A DNA stretch of 64,000 bases from Hymenobacter baengnokdamensis (GTDB lineage: Bacteria; Bacteroidota; Bacteroidia; Cytophagales; Hymenobacteraceae). Numbering within the stretch: position 1 is the first letter of the stretch; the number at the start of each line of letters is the position of its first letter. Positions 18,204-26,149 of the stretch are shown piece after piece. The notes beneath the pieces are model-generated. The model was not told the origin of the DNA, ran no database searches, and saw only the letters and a program-made list of their open reading frames with translations. The position numbers were made by a program, and so were the translations under genes. The stretch is taken from positions 558,001 to 622,000 of the forward strand of contig NZ_CP044285.1 of the NCBI RefSeq assembly GCF_008728635.1, given 5' to 3'.

Positions 18204-19778
18204 ATGAAATTACCTTTTACCTGTCTAGTAACTTGGGTACTATGCTGGGCGCTGGCACTTTCTGCCCAGGCCCAATCGGCGGGGGCCCGGCCGGCCGACG
18301 TGGCCGGCGCGGCGATACTCACGGGTCGCGTCACCAATCCGACTACCGATACGGTAGCAGTTTCTATTCGCGACAGTCCGTTTGATGCCAAAGAGCGCAT
18401 CAGCTATGCCCGCCTTAATGAGAAAGGTGAATTTCGGCTCAGTGTTTTGCTTAGCGGCTCTACAAAAGCTGATTTAGTATACGGCGACGCGGTTGCTGAC
18501 CTGTTTTTGGACCCCGGCACTGACCTGGACGTGCGTTTTAAAGGTGACGATTTGCCCGGCACGGTTAAGTTTAAAGCCAATGATGTGCCTACCGGCTTTG
18601 CTACCAAGCTCCGTAACAACGCCAACCTGACCGACGCGCAGCGCCACCGCCAGCAGATGGCAAATGCCAACTCATACCTGGCTGAATTTGACGAGCAGTT
18701 TGTTTCGAACGACGGCTTTCAGGTCCTTCCCGATAATATTCAGCTCTATGAAGCCCCCTTTGTTTCGTTTCTTGACTATCGCATCAAGCATGAGCAAAAC
18801 TTCCTGGAAGACCGGGCCGCGCGTCAATCCTTCACGATTGACTTTTATAACTATGCCAAGGCAGAAATAACTTATTCCAATGCCAACGACCGGCTCACTT
18901 TCCCCGATTTGCGCGAGCAGGTGGTGAGCACGGAAGGCCGGCTGACAATGACGCCGGGCTATTACGACTTCCTGCGTGACCCCAACCTGCTCAACGACCA
19001 GACGGCCATTAGCAACGAGCAGTTTCAGGAGTTTTTGCTCAACTACGTGCACTACATGGCGGCGCAGCAAAAGCACCTGCGTACCGACCCCGATTTCTAT
19101 CCCTTTTGCTACTCGCTGGCCAGCAAGCGCCTGAATGGCACCATGAAGCTGCTTACGCTGGGTCGCATCCTGCAGGAGTCGTTTCGGTTTGGGCACGTGC
19201 GGCAGTCGTCGGCCATGCTCGCCGACTTCCGCAACCTGGACAGCCGCAAGCGCTTTCTGCCAGCGCTCGACAGCGATTTTAGCAAGCATAAAGCCCTGGC
19301 CATTGGTGCCCAGGCGCCCGATTTCCGGCTCCTGACGGCCGCTGGCGATTCGGTGCGCCTGAGCAGCTTTCAGGGCAAGCTGGTGTACCTAAACTTCTGG
19401 AAATCGACCAACGGCCTGTGCCTGCGCGACCTGGCCTATGCCCAGGACCTCAATAAGCGCTTTGAAGGTAAAAATATCGTGTTTGTCAACGTAGCGCTCG
19501 ATGAGCTGGAGGCCCCCTGGAAACAGCTCGTTACTATCAAAAAGCTGCCGGGGGTGCATGTGCGGGCAATGGGTGGCATGCGCTCAGAAATAGCTAAAGC
19601 CTACAACCTCACCGAAGTACCGACCTATTTCCTGCTGGGCGAAGATGGCACCATCCTCAATCCCAAGCCCAAGCGCATGAGCAGCCGCGCCGCCGTAGAC
19701 GAGATAAACCAGTCGTTTGGCAAGGCGGGTATCTACAGCGCGGCCGTGTCGCAGTTATCTGGCAGCGGAGCCAAGTAG
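18204..19778 (+). CDS. TlpA-like thioredoxin-fold protein lacking the first catalytic Cys
   Basis: 524 residues. A signal peptide ends near LSAQAQS. The N-terminal region resembles the carbohydrate-binding-like domain common in Bacteroidota TlpA/ResA relatives (AILTGRVTNPTTDTV). A helical middle follows, then a C-terminal thioredoxin fold beginning IGAQAPDFRL. The redox site, normally WCxxC, reads W-K-S-T-N-G-L-C, so Asn403 replaces the nucleophilic Cys and only Cys406 remains. Disulfide exchange is therefore unlikely; a binding or structural role is possible. It is transcribed with the same polarity as radA and the radical SAM gene. The 250-base upstream gap shows nothing definite. Confidence 0.8.
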   Translation: MKLPFTCLVTWVLCWALALSAQAQSAGARPADVAGAAILTGRVTNPTTDTVAVSIRDSPFDAKERISYARLNEKGEFRLSVLLSGSTKADLVYGDAVADLFLDPGTDLDVRFKGDDLPGTVKFKANDVPTGFATKLRNNANLTDAQRHRQQMANANSYLAEFDEQFVSNDGFQVLPDNIQLYEAPFVSFLDYRIKHEQNFLEDRAARQSFTIDFYNYAKAEITYSNANDRLTFPDLREQVVSTEGRLTMTPGYYDFLRDPNLLNDQTAISNEQFQEFLLNYVHYMAAQQKHLRTDPDFYPFCYSLASKRLNGTMKLLTLGRILQESFRFGHVRQSSAMLADFRNLDSRKRFLPALDSDFSKHKALAIGAQAPDFRLLTAAGDSVRLSSFQGKLVYLNFWKSTNGLCLRDLAYAQDLNKRFEGKNIVFVNVALDELEAPWKQLVTIKKLPGVHVRAMGGMRSEIAKAYNLTEVPTYFLLGEDGTILNPKPKRMSSRAAVDEINQSFGKAGIYSAAVSQLSGSGAK

Positions 19779-19858
19779 GCCAGCAGCCCGGCCGGCGCAA
19801 ACTTCTGCGGGGGTTCGGGTGTCTGTGGTGCGGCAGCTTGCCGCCACTCCCTCACACT

Positions 19859-20881
19859 ATGCGCTCCACTATCCGCGACAGCCTTTCCTTTTTGCGTAAA
19901 GCCACACCCAGGCGTGTGCTTAACGCCGCGCAGGTAGTATCGTCTTATATGCTGAGCCGCTTCACGGGGCGGGCGCGGGCCTGGGGCCTGCCCATAGCGC
20001 TGGCGTTTGAGCCAACTACCAGCTGCAACCTGCGCTGCCCCGAGTGCCCCAGCGGCCTGCGCTCGTTTACGCGGCCGACGGGTATGTTGCCGGCCGAGCT
20101 GTTCAAGCAAACGATTGACGAGGTAGCCAGCCGGTTGTGGTACCTCATTTTCTACTTTCAAGGCGAGCCGTATCTGCACCCGCAGTTTCTGGATTTGGTG
20201 GAGTATGCGAGTAAAAAGGGTATTTATACCGCCACCAGTACCAATGCCCACTTTCTCAACGACCAGAACGCGCGCCGCACGGTAGAAAGCGGGCTCGACC
20301 GCCTTATTATCTCGCTCGACGGCACTACCCAGGAGGTCTATCAGCAGTACCGCGTGGGGGGCAAGCTGGAAAAAGTACTGGCCGGCACCCGCAACGTGGT
20401 AAAGTGGCGTAAAGAGCTAAACAGCAGCACCCCACGAATTATTTTTCAGTTTTTGGTAGTGCGCCCCAATGAGCACCAGATAGCAGATGCCAAAGCGCTG
20501 GCCCAGGCGATGGGCGTAGACGATGTATGGTTTAAAACCGCGCAGATTTACGACTACCAGCAAGGCTCCCCGCTCATCCCGACCATCGATTACTATTCGC
20601 GGTATGCCAACAACGGCAATGGCACCTTTAGCCTGAAAAACAAGCTCGTGAACGGCTGCTGGAAAATGTGGCATTCCTGCGTGATAACCTGGGACGGTAA
20701 GGTAGTGCCCTGCTGCTTCGACAAAGACGCCGAATACCGGCTCGGCGACCGTGAAAACGAAAGCTTCCGCACGCTCTGGCACGGCCAGAAATACCAGGGT
20801 TTTCGCCAGGCCCTGCTCAAAGGGCGCGACCAGATAGAAATGTGCCGCAACTGCACCGAGGGTACAAGGGTATGGGGCTGA
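19859..20881 (+). CDS. Radical SAM protein with SPASM-like C-terminal cluster
   Basis: 340 residues from ATG at 19859; a TTG seven codons upstream is the alternative. The radical SAM signature CxxxCxxC is Cys56, Cys60 and Cys63 (TTSCNLRCPECPSG). A C-terminal Cys-rich part (CWKMWHSC, VVPCCFDKD, EMCRNC) matches a SPASM/twitch auxiliary cluster. Such proteins modify peptides or small molecules; in Bacteroidota many are orphan genes. No small precursor peptide gene is visible next to it. The stop TGA overlaps the first bases of a dispersed inverted repeat. Function unknown beyond the family. Confidence 0.85.
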   Translation: MRSTIRDSLSFLRKATPRRVLNAAQVVSSYMLSRFTGRARAWGLPIALAFEPTTSCNLRCPECPSGLRSFTRPTGMLPAELFKQTIDEVASRLWYLIFYFQGEPYLHPQFLDLVEYASKKGIYTATSTNAHFLNDQNARRTVESGLDRLIISLDGTTQEVYQQYRVGGKLEKVLAGTRNVVKWRKELNSSTPRIIFQFLVVRPNEHQIADAKALAQAMGVDDVWFKTAQIYDYQQGSPLIPTIDYYSRYANNGNGTFSLKNKLVNGCWKMWHSCVITWDGKVVPCCFDKDAEYRLGDRENESFRTLWHGQKYQGFRQALLKGRDQIEMCRNCTEGTRVWG

Positions 20882-21020
20882 CCACTGATTAGCACGGATT
20901 TAAGCGGATTTCACGGATTTTGTGGACGATGCTTCTTATCCCAAAAAGTGAAAGGCTACCTCTGTGGGTAGCCTTTCTTGCGTCCGTGAAATCCGCTTAA
21001 ATCCGTGCTAATCAGTGGTC
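20880..21020. repeat. Dispersed inverted repeat (family 1, copy B) with perfect 38-bp arms
   Basis: Positions 20880-20917 and 20983-21020 are exact reverse complements (38 of 38), starting GACCACTGATTAGCACGG. The left arm begins with the G of the TGA stop of the radical SAM gene, and the right arm ends with the base that forms the G of the TAG stop of the convergent small protein. The loop carries a second hairpin (20951-20976). Related arms occur at 2810-2854 and 33209-33470. Confidence 0.9.
20951..20976. terminator. Hairpin inside the loop of repeat copy B
   Basis: AAAGGCTACC and GGTAGCCTTT pair around a six-base loop, followed by CTTG. It lies between two convergent genes and is likely a shared terminator. 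Confidence 0.6.
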
Positions 21021-21361
21021 TATTTTTTGCCTTTAACCAGGTTTTTGCCCAGTAGCTCGACGTTCAGGATAAACTTATCCACGTCTTCATTGGCGTAGGT
21101 GCCATAGGCTGATGAGATGGTGCCTTTCGTACCATCTGAGGTTTCAATCGCGTAGAGAATAGCCATATCGTCGGGGTTGCTTTCTCCTTCGAAGCGGAAA
21201 TAATCAATGATGGTCGTTTCCTCTGGGCTATAGGTACGGGCGCTGTCGTCGTCCATCGTGCACAGGCGACCGCCGCGCACCGTAAAATCGTGCGTATAGC
21301 CTTGGCTGTTCAGCTTTTTTTCGACCGTCACGAGACTGGTCATTTCTTCTTTATCCTGCAT
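21020..21361 (-). CDS. Small conserved Bacteroidota protein
   Basis: 113 residues, soluble and acidic, with no signal peptide. The core YFRFEGESNPDDMAILYAIE followed by GTKGTISSAYGTYA matches a small conserved family widespread in Bacteroidota. From memory it is often carried in databases under the misleading name phosphoribosylpyrophosphate synthetase; it has no PRPP synthase motif and its function is unknown. The TAG stop shares its last base with a dispersed repeat. No partner gene suggests a role. Confidence 0.7.
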   Translation of the reverse strand: MQDKEEMTSLVTVEKKLNSQGYTHDFTVRGGRLCTMDDDSARTYSPEETTIIDYFRFEGESNPDDMAILYAIETSDGTKGTISSAYGTYANEDVDKFILNVELLGKNLVKGKK

Positions 21362-21476
21362 GGCGATGGGTGTTTCGGATAACTGGAGATGAAGCGGGCC
21401 TAAAGTAGCCTGCTCCGGCTATACGGAGCCAGGGCGGGGGTGGGTTATGCAATGCTACTAGTTTTTATGCCTGGCC

Positions 21477-21668
21477 TCAGCGGGCCTCCGTGCGGGCCTC
21501 AATGGTGCGCTGCAAGGCCTCAACGTCGATAGCGGCGCCACAGGCACCGCCGCAGCCTTTGGCGCAGCCAGCCTGGCCTTTGGCAGCAAAAGTCAGCCAT
21601 ACGCGCCGGCCCAGGTAAGCCAGCGCCGCGGCAAAAAGCGCAATGATGATAAGCAGCTGAGCGTTCAT
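21477..21668 (-). CDS. FeoB-associated Cys-rich membrane protein
   Basis: 63 residues from ATG at 21668. One N-terminal membrane helix (NAQLLIIIALFAAALAYLG) is followed by a short basic stretch and a Cys/Gly cluster (CAKGCGGAC). This architecture matches the small proteins found with the ferrous iron transporter FeoB. The feo genes are not next to it here. An upstream in-frame start (21725) would add 19 unlikely residues before the helix. Role in iron uptake is inferred from the family only. Confidence 0.65.
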   Translation of the reverse strand: MNAQLLIIIALFAAALAYLGRRVWLTFAAKGQAGCAKGCGGACGAAIDVEALQRTIEARTEAR

Positions 21669-21748
21669 ACTGCCTGAAAAACTGTGGCCGCTGCCAGAAA
21701 GTTTACAAGAATCATTAATATTCAAAAAATACTATATTATACATGGCG

Positions 21749-22567
21749 TTACGACTGGTACGACGCATCCCAGTGGCGTTTCATTACTGCCTGCATTTCA
21801 TCGTGTAGTACTGCATTGGTTGCCAGAGTTTCACGGTTGAATACCGGGTCGCCATCGCTCAGCCACTGCGTGACCCGGCCGCCCGCCTCGCGCACCAGCA
21901 AAATGCCGGCGGCCACATCATAGGCATTGATATTGAACTCGAAGTAGCTGTCGAAGCGCCCGCAGGCCACGTAGGCCAGGTCGGTCGCGGCCGAGCCCCA
22001 GCGCCGCAGCCCCCGCGAGGCCTGCATGTACTCAGTCAGAATGCGCAGGTAGGCATCGAGGTGGTCGAACTTGTAGAAGGGCAGGCCGGTGGCAATAAGC
22101 GAATCGTTGAGGGTAGCGGCCGAGCTAACGCGGATAGGCTGTTCGTTGAGGAAGGCACCGTGGCCCTGCGCCCCCCGGAAGCACTCGTCGCGGCTCACCT
22201 CGTACACCACGCCCAGCACCGGCTCATTGCCGCGCGCCAGGGCCACGCTCACGGCAAAGCACGGCAGGCCATGAATAAAGTTGGTGGTGCCATCGAGCGG
22301 GTCGATAATCCAGCGGTATGCCACGCTGGCGTCGGAGTTAGCCACGGTGCCCTCTTCGGTCACGAAGCCGGCCGTGGGCAGCAGCATTTGCAGGCCGGCT
22401 ACCAGACGCTTTTCCGATTCCTTATCGACGTAGGAAACCAGGTCGTGCAAACCCTTTTGCTGAATTTTGCTTTGGTCGAAATTGCTTACTTCCTGGCGAA
22501 TAAAAGCGCCCGCCTCGCGGCAAAGGGCAGCCACGGAATGAGAGAGCTGGAGCAGGTCGGGAGCCAT
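21749..22567 (-). CDS. Inositol-1-monophosphatase family protein
   Basis: 272 residues, the usual length of SuhB/IMPase. Metal-binding residues are all present: Glu71 in TEEGT, Asp89 and Asp92 in WIIDPLDGTTNFIHG, and Asp217 in INAYDVAAG. The enzyme is Mg-dependent and hydrolyses inositol or related sugar phosphates. It lies downstream of lnt on the same strand, separated by a palindromic repeat that begins five bases before its start codon. Regulation by read-through from the rsmI-lnt transcript is plausible. Confidence 0.92.
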   Translation of the reverse strand: MAPDLLQLSHSVAALCREAGAFIRQEVSNFDQSKIQQKGLHDLVSYVDKESEKRLVAGLQMLLPTAGFVTEEGTVANSDASVAYRWIIDPLDGTTNFIHGLPCFAVSVALARGNEPVLGVVYEVSRDECFRGAQGHGAFLNEQPIRVSSAATLNDSLIATGLPFYKFDHLDAYLRILTEYMQASRGLRRWGSAATDLAYVACGRFDSYFEFNINAYDVAAGILLVREAGGRVTQWLSDGDPVFNRETLATNAVLHDEMQAVMKRHWDASYQS

Positions 22568-22572
22568 AAAAA

Positions 22573-22650
22573 AGTAGCGCGGACTTTGTGAGTCCGCGTG
22601 TGGATTAAGAATTAGTAGTCAACCTGCGGACTCGCAGAGTCCACGCTACT
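22573..22650. repeat. Palindromic repeat (family 2) bridging suhB-like gene and lnt
   Basis: Left arm 22573-22598 and right arm 22625-22650 match in opposite orientation with about four differences in 26 (AGTAGCG.GGACT). Each arm is itself palindromic (GCGGACT...AGTCCGC), so the unit is a pair of hairpins. The left arm begins five bases before the suhB-like ATG. The right arm lies inside lnt and encodes its last residues. Confidence 0.8.
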
Positions 22651-24308
22651 ATAGCCAGCAGCCCCAGCACGGCCAGCAGCTGCGCGGCGCGCCCGATTAG
22701 CTCGCCGAAGCGGGCGTAGAACGTCACCTCATCATTCAGGTGCACGGTGCCCCGGCTGGCGGTAGGTATCCAGGCCGGCTCCAGCTGAAAGATTTCGCCC
22801 TTCTGGTTGATGAAGCCCGTAAAGCCGGTGTTGGCGGCACGGGCCAGGTCACGGCGGGTTTCGATGCAGCGCAGGCTGCCGTAGCGCAGCAGCTGCCGAT
22901 AGCCCGGCGAGTCGTGCCACCAGGCATCGTTGGTAAACAGCGCCAGTAGCGTGGCGCCATTGTGGGCATACTCGCTCACAAAGTCGCCATATATGGATTC
23001 ATAGCAGATAATGGGCGCTGCCCGCAGGGCCGGCGCACTGGCCGGTGCGGCAAACACCGTGCGCTCGGCCTGGCTGCCATAGGAGCCCACGTAGCCGCCC
23101 AGGTCGATGTGCGACACCAGCGCGGTGAGCACGGGAGGTATCTTCTCGACGCCGGGCACCAGCCGCGACTTGTGGTAGAAGGCGATGGGGGCGGTAGCGG
23201 AGGCAAAGTAGGCCCCGGCGTTGAAGGTATCGAAGTAACCCAGGTCGTCGCGGTAGCGGGCGGTTTCGCTGGCCGTTTCCTTGCTTGGATACGAGCCGAT
23301 GGTAGTGACACCGGTGAGCAGGGCCACGCCCGGATGCCACCCCAGCCACGCCCGGATGCGCTGAATTTTGGGGCTGCTTTCAATCGTTTTTTCCCACATC
23401 GGCTCTTCCAGAGCAGTTTCGGGCCAGATAATCAGCCGCGTAGCGGGCGTCAGGTGCTGCTCGGAGAGCGTGAGAAAGCGCGTGAGCTGCTCGTTTGGTG
23501 AGACAAAGCTGGCTCCCCCTGCAAACTTCTCATTGTAGGGGTCGAGGTTGGGCTGCACCACTACTACTTCGGCCGTAGGGCCTTTTTCGTGGTAAGCCGC
23601 CCCGATGAGGTAAGAAAGGCCAATGGGCAGGATAATGACCAGCAGGGGAATTAAAAATTGAGAATTAAAAATTAAAAGCTGGGGCTTTACTACGCTGGCA
23701 TTCACACTGACTGACCGCCCGGCTTCCTTTTCAGGTTTTAACTTTTCGTTTTTAAGTATCCAGCTAAAGAATAGCATATTAACTGCCCACACCCACACCG
23801 AGCCGCCCAGGAAGCCCGTGTACTCGTACCACTGCACCCACTCGGGGGCGGCGGCAAAGCCGTTGCCCAGCGTGAGCCAGGGCCAGGTAAGGTTCCAGTG
23901 CAGGTGCAGTTGCTCGAAGGCAATCCAGTAGATGGGCAGCGAGAGGTAGCCCAAGCGGTTGCCCAAGCGCTTTTTGGTTTGCCGGAAGGCCATGAGCGGC
24001 AGGCACATCAGCAGGGCATTGAGCACCACGGCCGCAATGCCGGCGGGCAGCGACGAATAGCTTACCCACCAGGTAGTGAGAGCGTTCCAGAGCAGCAGCA
24101 GCCAGTAGGTATGGGCAAATACGCGGCTCTTGCGCGCCTTGGTCAGGGTAAGCTGCCGCTCCATCAGCAGGTAGGGTATCCAGCCGATGAAGAGCGTGAG
24201 TGCCAGCGGGCCTATCGGCTGCGGAGGCCAGCCGCCGCTCAGTAGCAGCGCGCTCAGGGTAGCCAGCACCAGGGGGCGCTGCCAGAAGCTACGCGGCGGG
24301 GTCGTCAT
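22605..24308 (-). CDS. lnt: Apolipoprotein N-acyltransferase
   Basis: 567 residues from ATG at 24308. The N-terminal half has several membrane segments; the C-terminal half is a periplasmic nitrilase domain. The catalytic triad is visible as Glu297 (IIWPETALEE), Lys380 (YHKSRLVPG) and Cys435 (PIICYES), followed by FTNDAWWHDSPG. It adds the third acyl chain to lipoproteins in the inner membrane, consistent with the many lipoproteins here. The start overlaps the end of rsmI by 20 bases, so translation is probably coupled. Two oddities: residues about 211-220 come from an AT-rich low-complexity repeat, and the last residues (VAWTLRVRRL) come from a palindromic repeat arm. Confidence 0.94.
   Translation of the reverse strand: MTTPPRSFWQRPLVLATLSALLLSGGWPPQPIGPLALTLFIGWIPYLLMERQLTLTKARKSRVFAHTYWLLLLWNALTTWWVSYSSLPAGIAAVVLNALLMCLPLMAFRQTKKRLGNRLGYLSLPIYWIAFEQLHLHWNLTWPWLTLGNGFAAAPEWVQWYEYTGFLGGSVWVWAVNMLFFSWILKNEKLKPEKEAGRSVSVNASVVKPQLLIFNSQFLIPLLVIILPIGLSYLIGAAYHEKGPTAEVVVVQPNLDPYNEKFAGGASFVSPNEQLTRFLTLSEQHLTPATRLIIWPETALEEPMWEKTIESSPKIQRIRAWLGWHPGVALLTGVTTIGSYPSKETASETARYRDDLGYFDTFNAGAYFASATAPIAFYHKSRLVPGVEKIPPVLTALVSHIDLGGYVGSYGSQAERTVFAAPASAPALRAAPIICYESIYGDFVSEYAHNGATLLALFTNDAWWHDSPGYRQLLRYGSLRCIETRRDLARAANTGFTGFINQKGEIFQLEPAWIPTASRGTVHLNDEVTFYARFGELIGRAAQLLAVLGLLAIVAWTLRVRRLTTNS
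23649..23678. repeat. AT-rich low-complexity repeat inside lnt
   Basis: AATTAAAAATTGAGAATTAAAA and following bases stand out in a GC-rich coding region. The sequence resembles the intergenic AT-rich repeats near 7318, 9001, 30251 and 52375. In lnt it is read in frame as LLIFNSQFLIP just before a membrane helix, so an insertion was tolerated in a loop. Confidence 0.6.
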
Positions 24309-25056
24309 CGGCGTCACCGTCGTCGGAGGCTTCGTCGTCGCGGAAGTTGTATTTGCTGCGCTCACCTTTTTCTTGTTTAGCACCTTCTACTACCAGTACA
24401 ATTTCGCCCTTAATGGCCGGGCGGGCCGCCAGCGTCGCCGCCAGCTCACCGAGCGGGGCGGTTAGTGTTTCCTCAAACAACTTGGTCAGCTCGCGGCTCA
24501 CGCTGGCGGGCCGCTCCGGACCAAACACCTCGGCCAGCTGCGTCAGGGTTTTGACGATGCGGTGCGGCGACTCGTAAAAAATGAGCGTCCGCGTTTCGCG
24601 CGCCAGCTCCTGCAATCGGGTCTGCCGGCCTTTCTTCACCGGCAAAAAGCCTTCAAACGCAAACCGCTCGGCCCCGAAGCCTGACTTGAGCAGCGCTGGG
24701 ATGAGGGCCGTTGGCCCAGGCAGGCACTCTACGGCGAGACCCCGCGCCAGGCACTCGCGCACCAGCAGAAAGCCCGGGTCGGAGATGCCCGGCGTACCGG
24801 CGTCACTCACCAGGGCCATACGCTCGCCCCTGGCCAGGCGCTCGAGCAGGCGCGGCACTACCTGGTGCTCATTGTGCAGATGGTAGGCCTGCAGCGGCTT
24901 TTTTAACTCCAGGTGCTGGAGCAGGCGCCCACTGGTGCGGGTGTCTTCGCAGAGCACCAAATCGGCTTCGCGCAGCACCCGAATGGCCCGCAGCGTAATG
25001 TCTTCGAGGTTGCCGATGGGCGTCGGCACGAGGGTAAGGGCAGCGGCTTCGGGCAT
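24289..25056 (-). CDS. rsmI: 16S rRNA (cytidine-1402-2'-O)-methyltransferase RsmI
   Basis: 255 residues. Family landmarks are LVPTPIGNLEDITLRA, ADLVLCEDTRTSGRLL, LVSDAGTPGISDPGF, CLPGPTALIPAL and FYESPHRI. It methylates the ribose of C1402 in 16S rRNA to improve decoding fidelity. The C-terminal 25 residues are acidic (DDEASDDGDADDD) and unusual in being so charged; this tail overlaps the lnt start. TACCTTTG lies six bases upstream of the ATG, so the transcript should have almost no leader. Confidence 0.95.
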   Translation of the reverse strand: MPEAAALTLVPTPIGNLEDITLRAIRVLREADLVLCEDTRTSGRLLQHLELKKPLQAYHLHNEHQVVPRLLERLARGERMALVSDAGTPGISDPGFLLVRECLARGLAVECLPGPTALIPALLKSGFGAERFAFEGFLPVKKGRQTRLQELARETRTLIFYESPHRIVKTLTQLAEVFGPERPASVSRELTKLFEETLTAPLGELAATLAARPAIKGEIVLVVEGAKQEKGERSKYNFRDDEASDDGDADDDPAA

Positions 25057-25061
25057 AGTTA

Positions 25062-25069
25062 CAAAGGTA
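25062..25069 (-). promoter_or_regulatory. Bacteroidota -7 element (TACCTTTG) for rsmI-lnt
   Basis: Exact match to TAnnTTTG on the minus strand, immediately upstream of the rsmI ATG at 25056. Several other genes here carry the same element at a similar distance. A clear TTTG at -33 is not seen. Confidence 0.6.
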
Positions 25070-25153
25070 GGGCGAGACGAAGAGGCAGCACGTTTTCAGG
25101 CGAAAAGGCAACCCCTAACCCCGCTTCGCGCAGGCTGGCAACACGCCCGGTTT

Positions 25154-25414
25154 TCACCCTGCCAGCTCCTTACCCTGGTAGGCAGCCGCCAGTTTATCGA
25201 TAGCTGCTGCCAGCTGATGGTCTTTGGCCGTAACCACGAGCCCGGCCGAATGGGTGCAGAGCCGAAAGCTCACCGTACCATACTCGTTGCTCCACCACGG
25301 GTGATGGTCCTGAAACTCCGCCTCCTCGGCTACATCAGTCATAAAGCTAAAGGCCGTCCGGAAGTCCTTAAAGCGGAAGGTGCGGGTCAGGGCATTGTCT
25401 TGTTCGGTCCACAT
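25154..25414 (-). CDS. Pterin-4a-carbinolamine dehydratase
   Basis: 86 residues, close to the usual 90-110. The active-site signature is present: DHHPWW (His37, His38, Pro39) and THSAGLVVTAKD (His55, Asp65). The enzyme dehydrates 4a-hydroxytetrahydrobiopterin and recycles the pterin cofactor, or acts in a pterin-related housekeeping role when no aromatic amino acid hydroxylase is near, as here. Soluble. It is upstream of rsmI on the same strand, 97 bases away. Confidence 0.88.
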   Translation of the reverse strand: MWTEQDNALTRTFRFKDFRTAFSFMTDVAEEAEFQDHHPWWSNEYGTVSFRLCTHSAGLVVTAKDHQLAAAIDKLAAAYQGKELAG

Positions 25415-25564
25415 AAAGGTGGGGCTATTGCTACTAAAGAACTTACTTAGGAGGCGGTGAAACTACTAAAGAACGGCATGCTTCACTGCGTTCAGTATAA
25501 CGCTCAAGGTAAAGTAGCTGGACTTCTTAGCCCCTTTATATAAAAAGCGCTTTGGGCTGCCCAT

Positions 25565-25604
25565 AAAAAAGCAGCCCCAGACTTTTTACAAAGTCTGGGG
25601 CTGC
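25565..25604 (-). terminator. Rho-independent terminator of the small His/Arg-rich protein gene
   Basis: A perfect 15-bp stem (GCAGCCCCAGACTTT and complement, 25571-25585 with 25590-25604) is followed on the minus strand by six T at 25570-25565. It lies 24 bases past the stop of the minus-strand gene. Confidence 0.9.
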
Positions 25605-25627
25605 CTGAATTACGCTACGATAACCGG

Positions 25628-25882
25628 TTAGCGGTGGCTGTAGCTATAGCCGCGGTCGTGGCGATGTATAGCTTCGAAGCGAGCATGCTCGGCTGCCCGA
25701 CGCTGCTCCATACGGCGCTCCTGGGCCATGCGGTGCTGCTGCTCACTACGAGCCATCTCCAGGCGCTCGTGCTGGCGGGGCGACGGGCGGTAAGGACCCT
25801 GAGTGGGAAAAGTAGCGGCCGAAGCAGCAGTAGTAACAAGCAGCGTGAGCGCTACAGCAAACGAAAGCAGGGAGGTTTTCAT
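25628..25882 (-). CDS. Small secreted His/Arg/Glu-rich protein
   Basis: 84 residues from ATG at 25882. A clear signal peptide (MKTSLLSFAVALTLLVTTA, cleavage near ASA) is followed by a highly charged helical mature part rich in Arg, Glu, Gln and His (ERLEMARSEQQHRMAQERRM) and ending in His, Tyr and Ser. No known domain. The composition suggests a periplasmic helical protein, possibly metal- or polyanion-binding. A good terminator follows. The 266-base gap upstream, shared with a divergent gene, shows no further gene. Confidence 0.6.
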   Translation of the reverse strand: MKTSLLSFAVALTLLVTTAASAATFPTQGPYRPSPRQHERLEMARSEQQHRMAQERRMEQRRAAEHARFEAIHRHDRGYSYSHR

Positions 25883-26149
25883 GGGAAAAGCGAGTGGAAA
25901 GTGAGAAAGAAAATCAGGACGCGTCTGCCTATTGCAAGGCAAGCCCTGTGCCATATGTGGGAAGGTGCTTTGAGTGATTTATTCACTTTAATATTACTAA
26001 TGAGCAACTTACATTTTCGAAGAAGGCTTTAACTATCGACTAAATGAGGAAGTATGCCGATGAAAGCGGCGGTGGCTAAACCCAAATCAGCAAACCACAG
26101 TACACTTTCCCAGGCGCCCCGCCTTTTCAACCAGCCGCGCCTCTTACTT

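Noticed and set aside
20880..21020. Repeat copy B as a CRISPR-like or attachment site
   Set aside because: Only two inverted arms, no regular spacers, no integrase or cas gene nearby; it fits a dispersed palindromic repeat.
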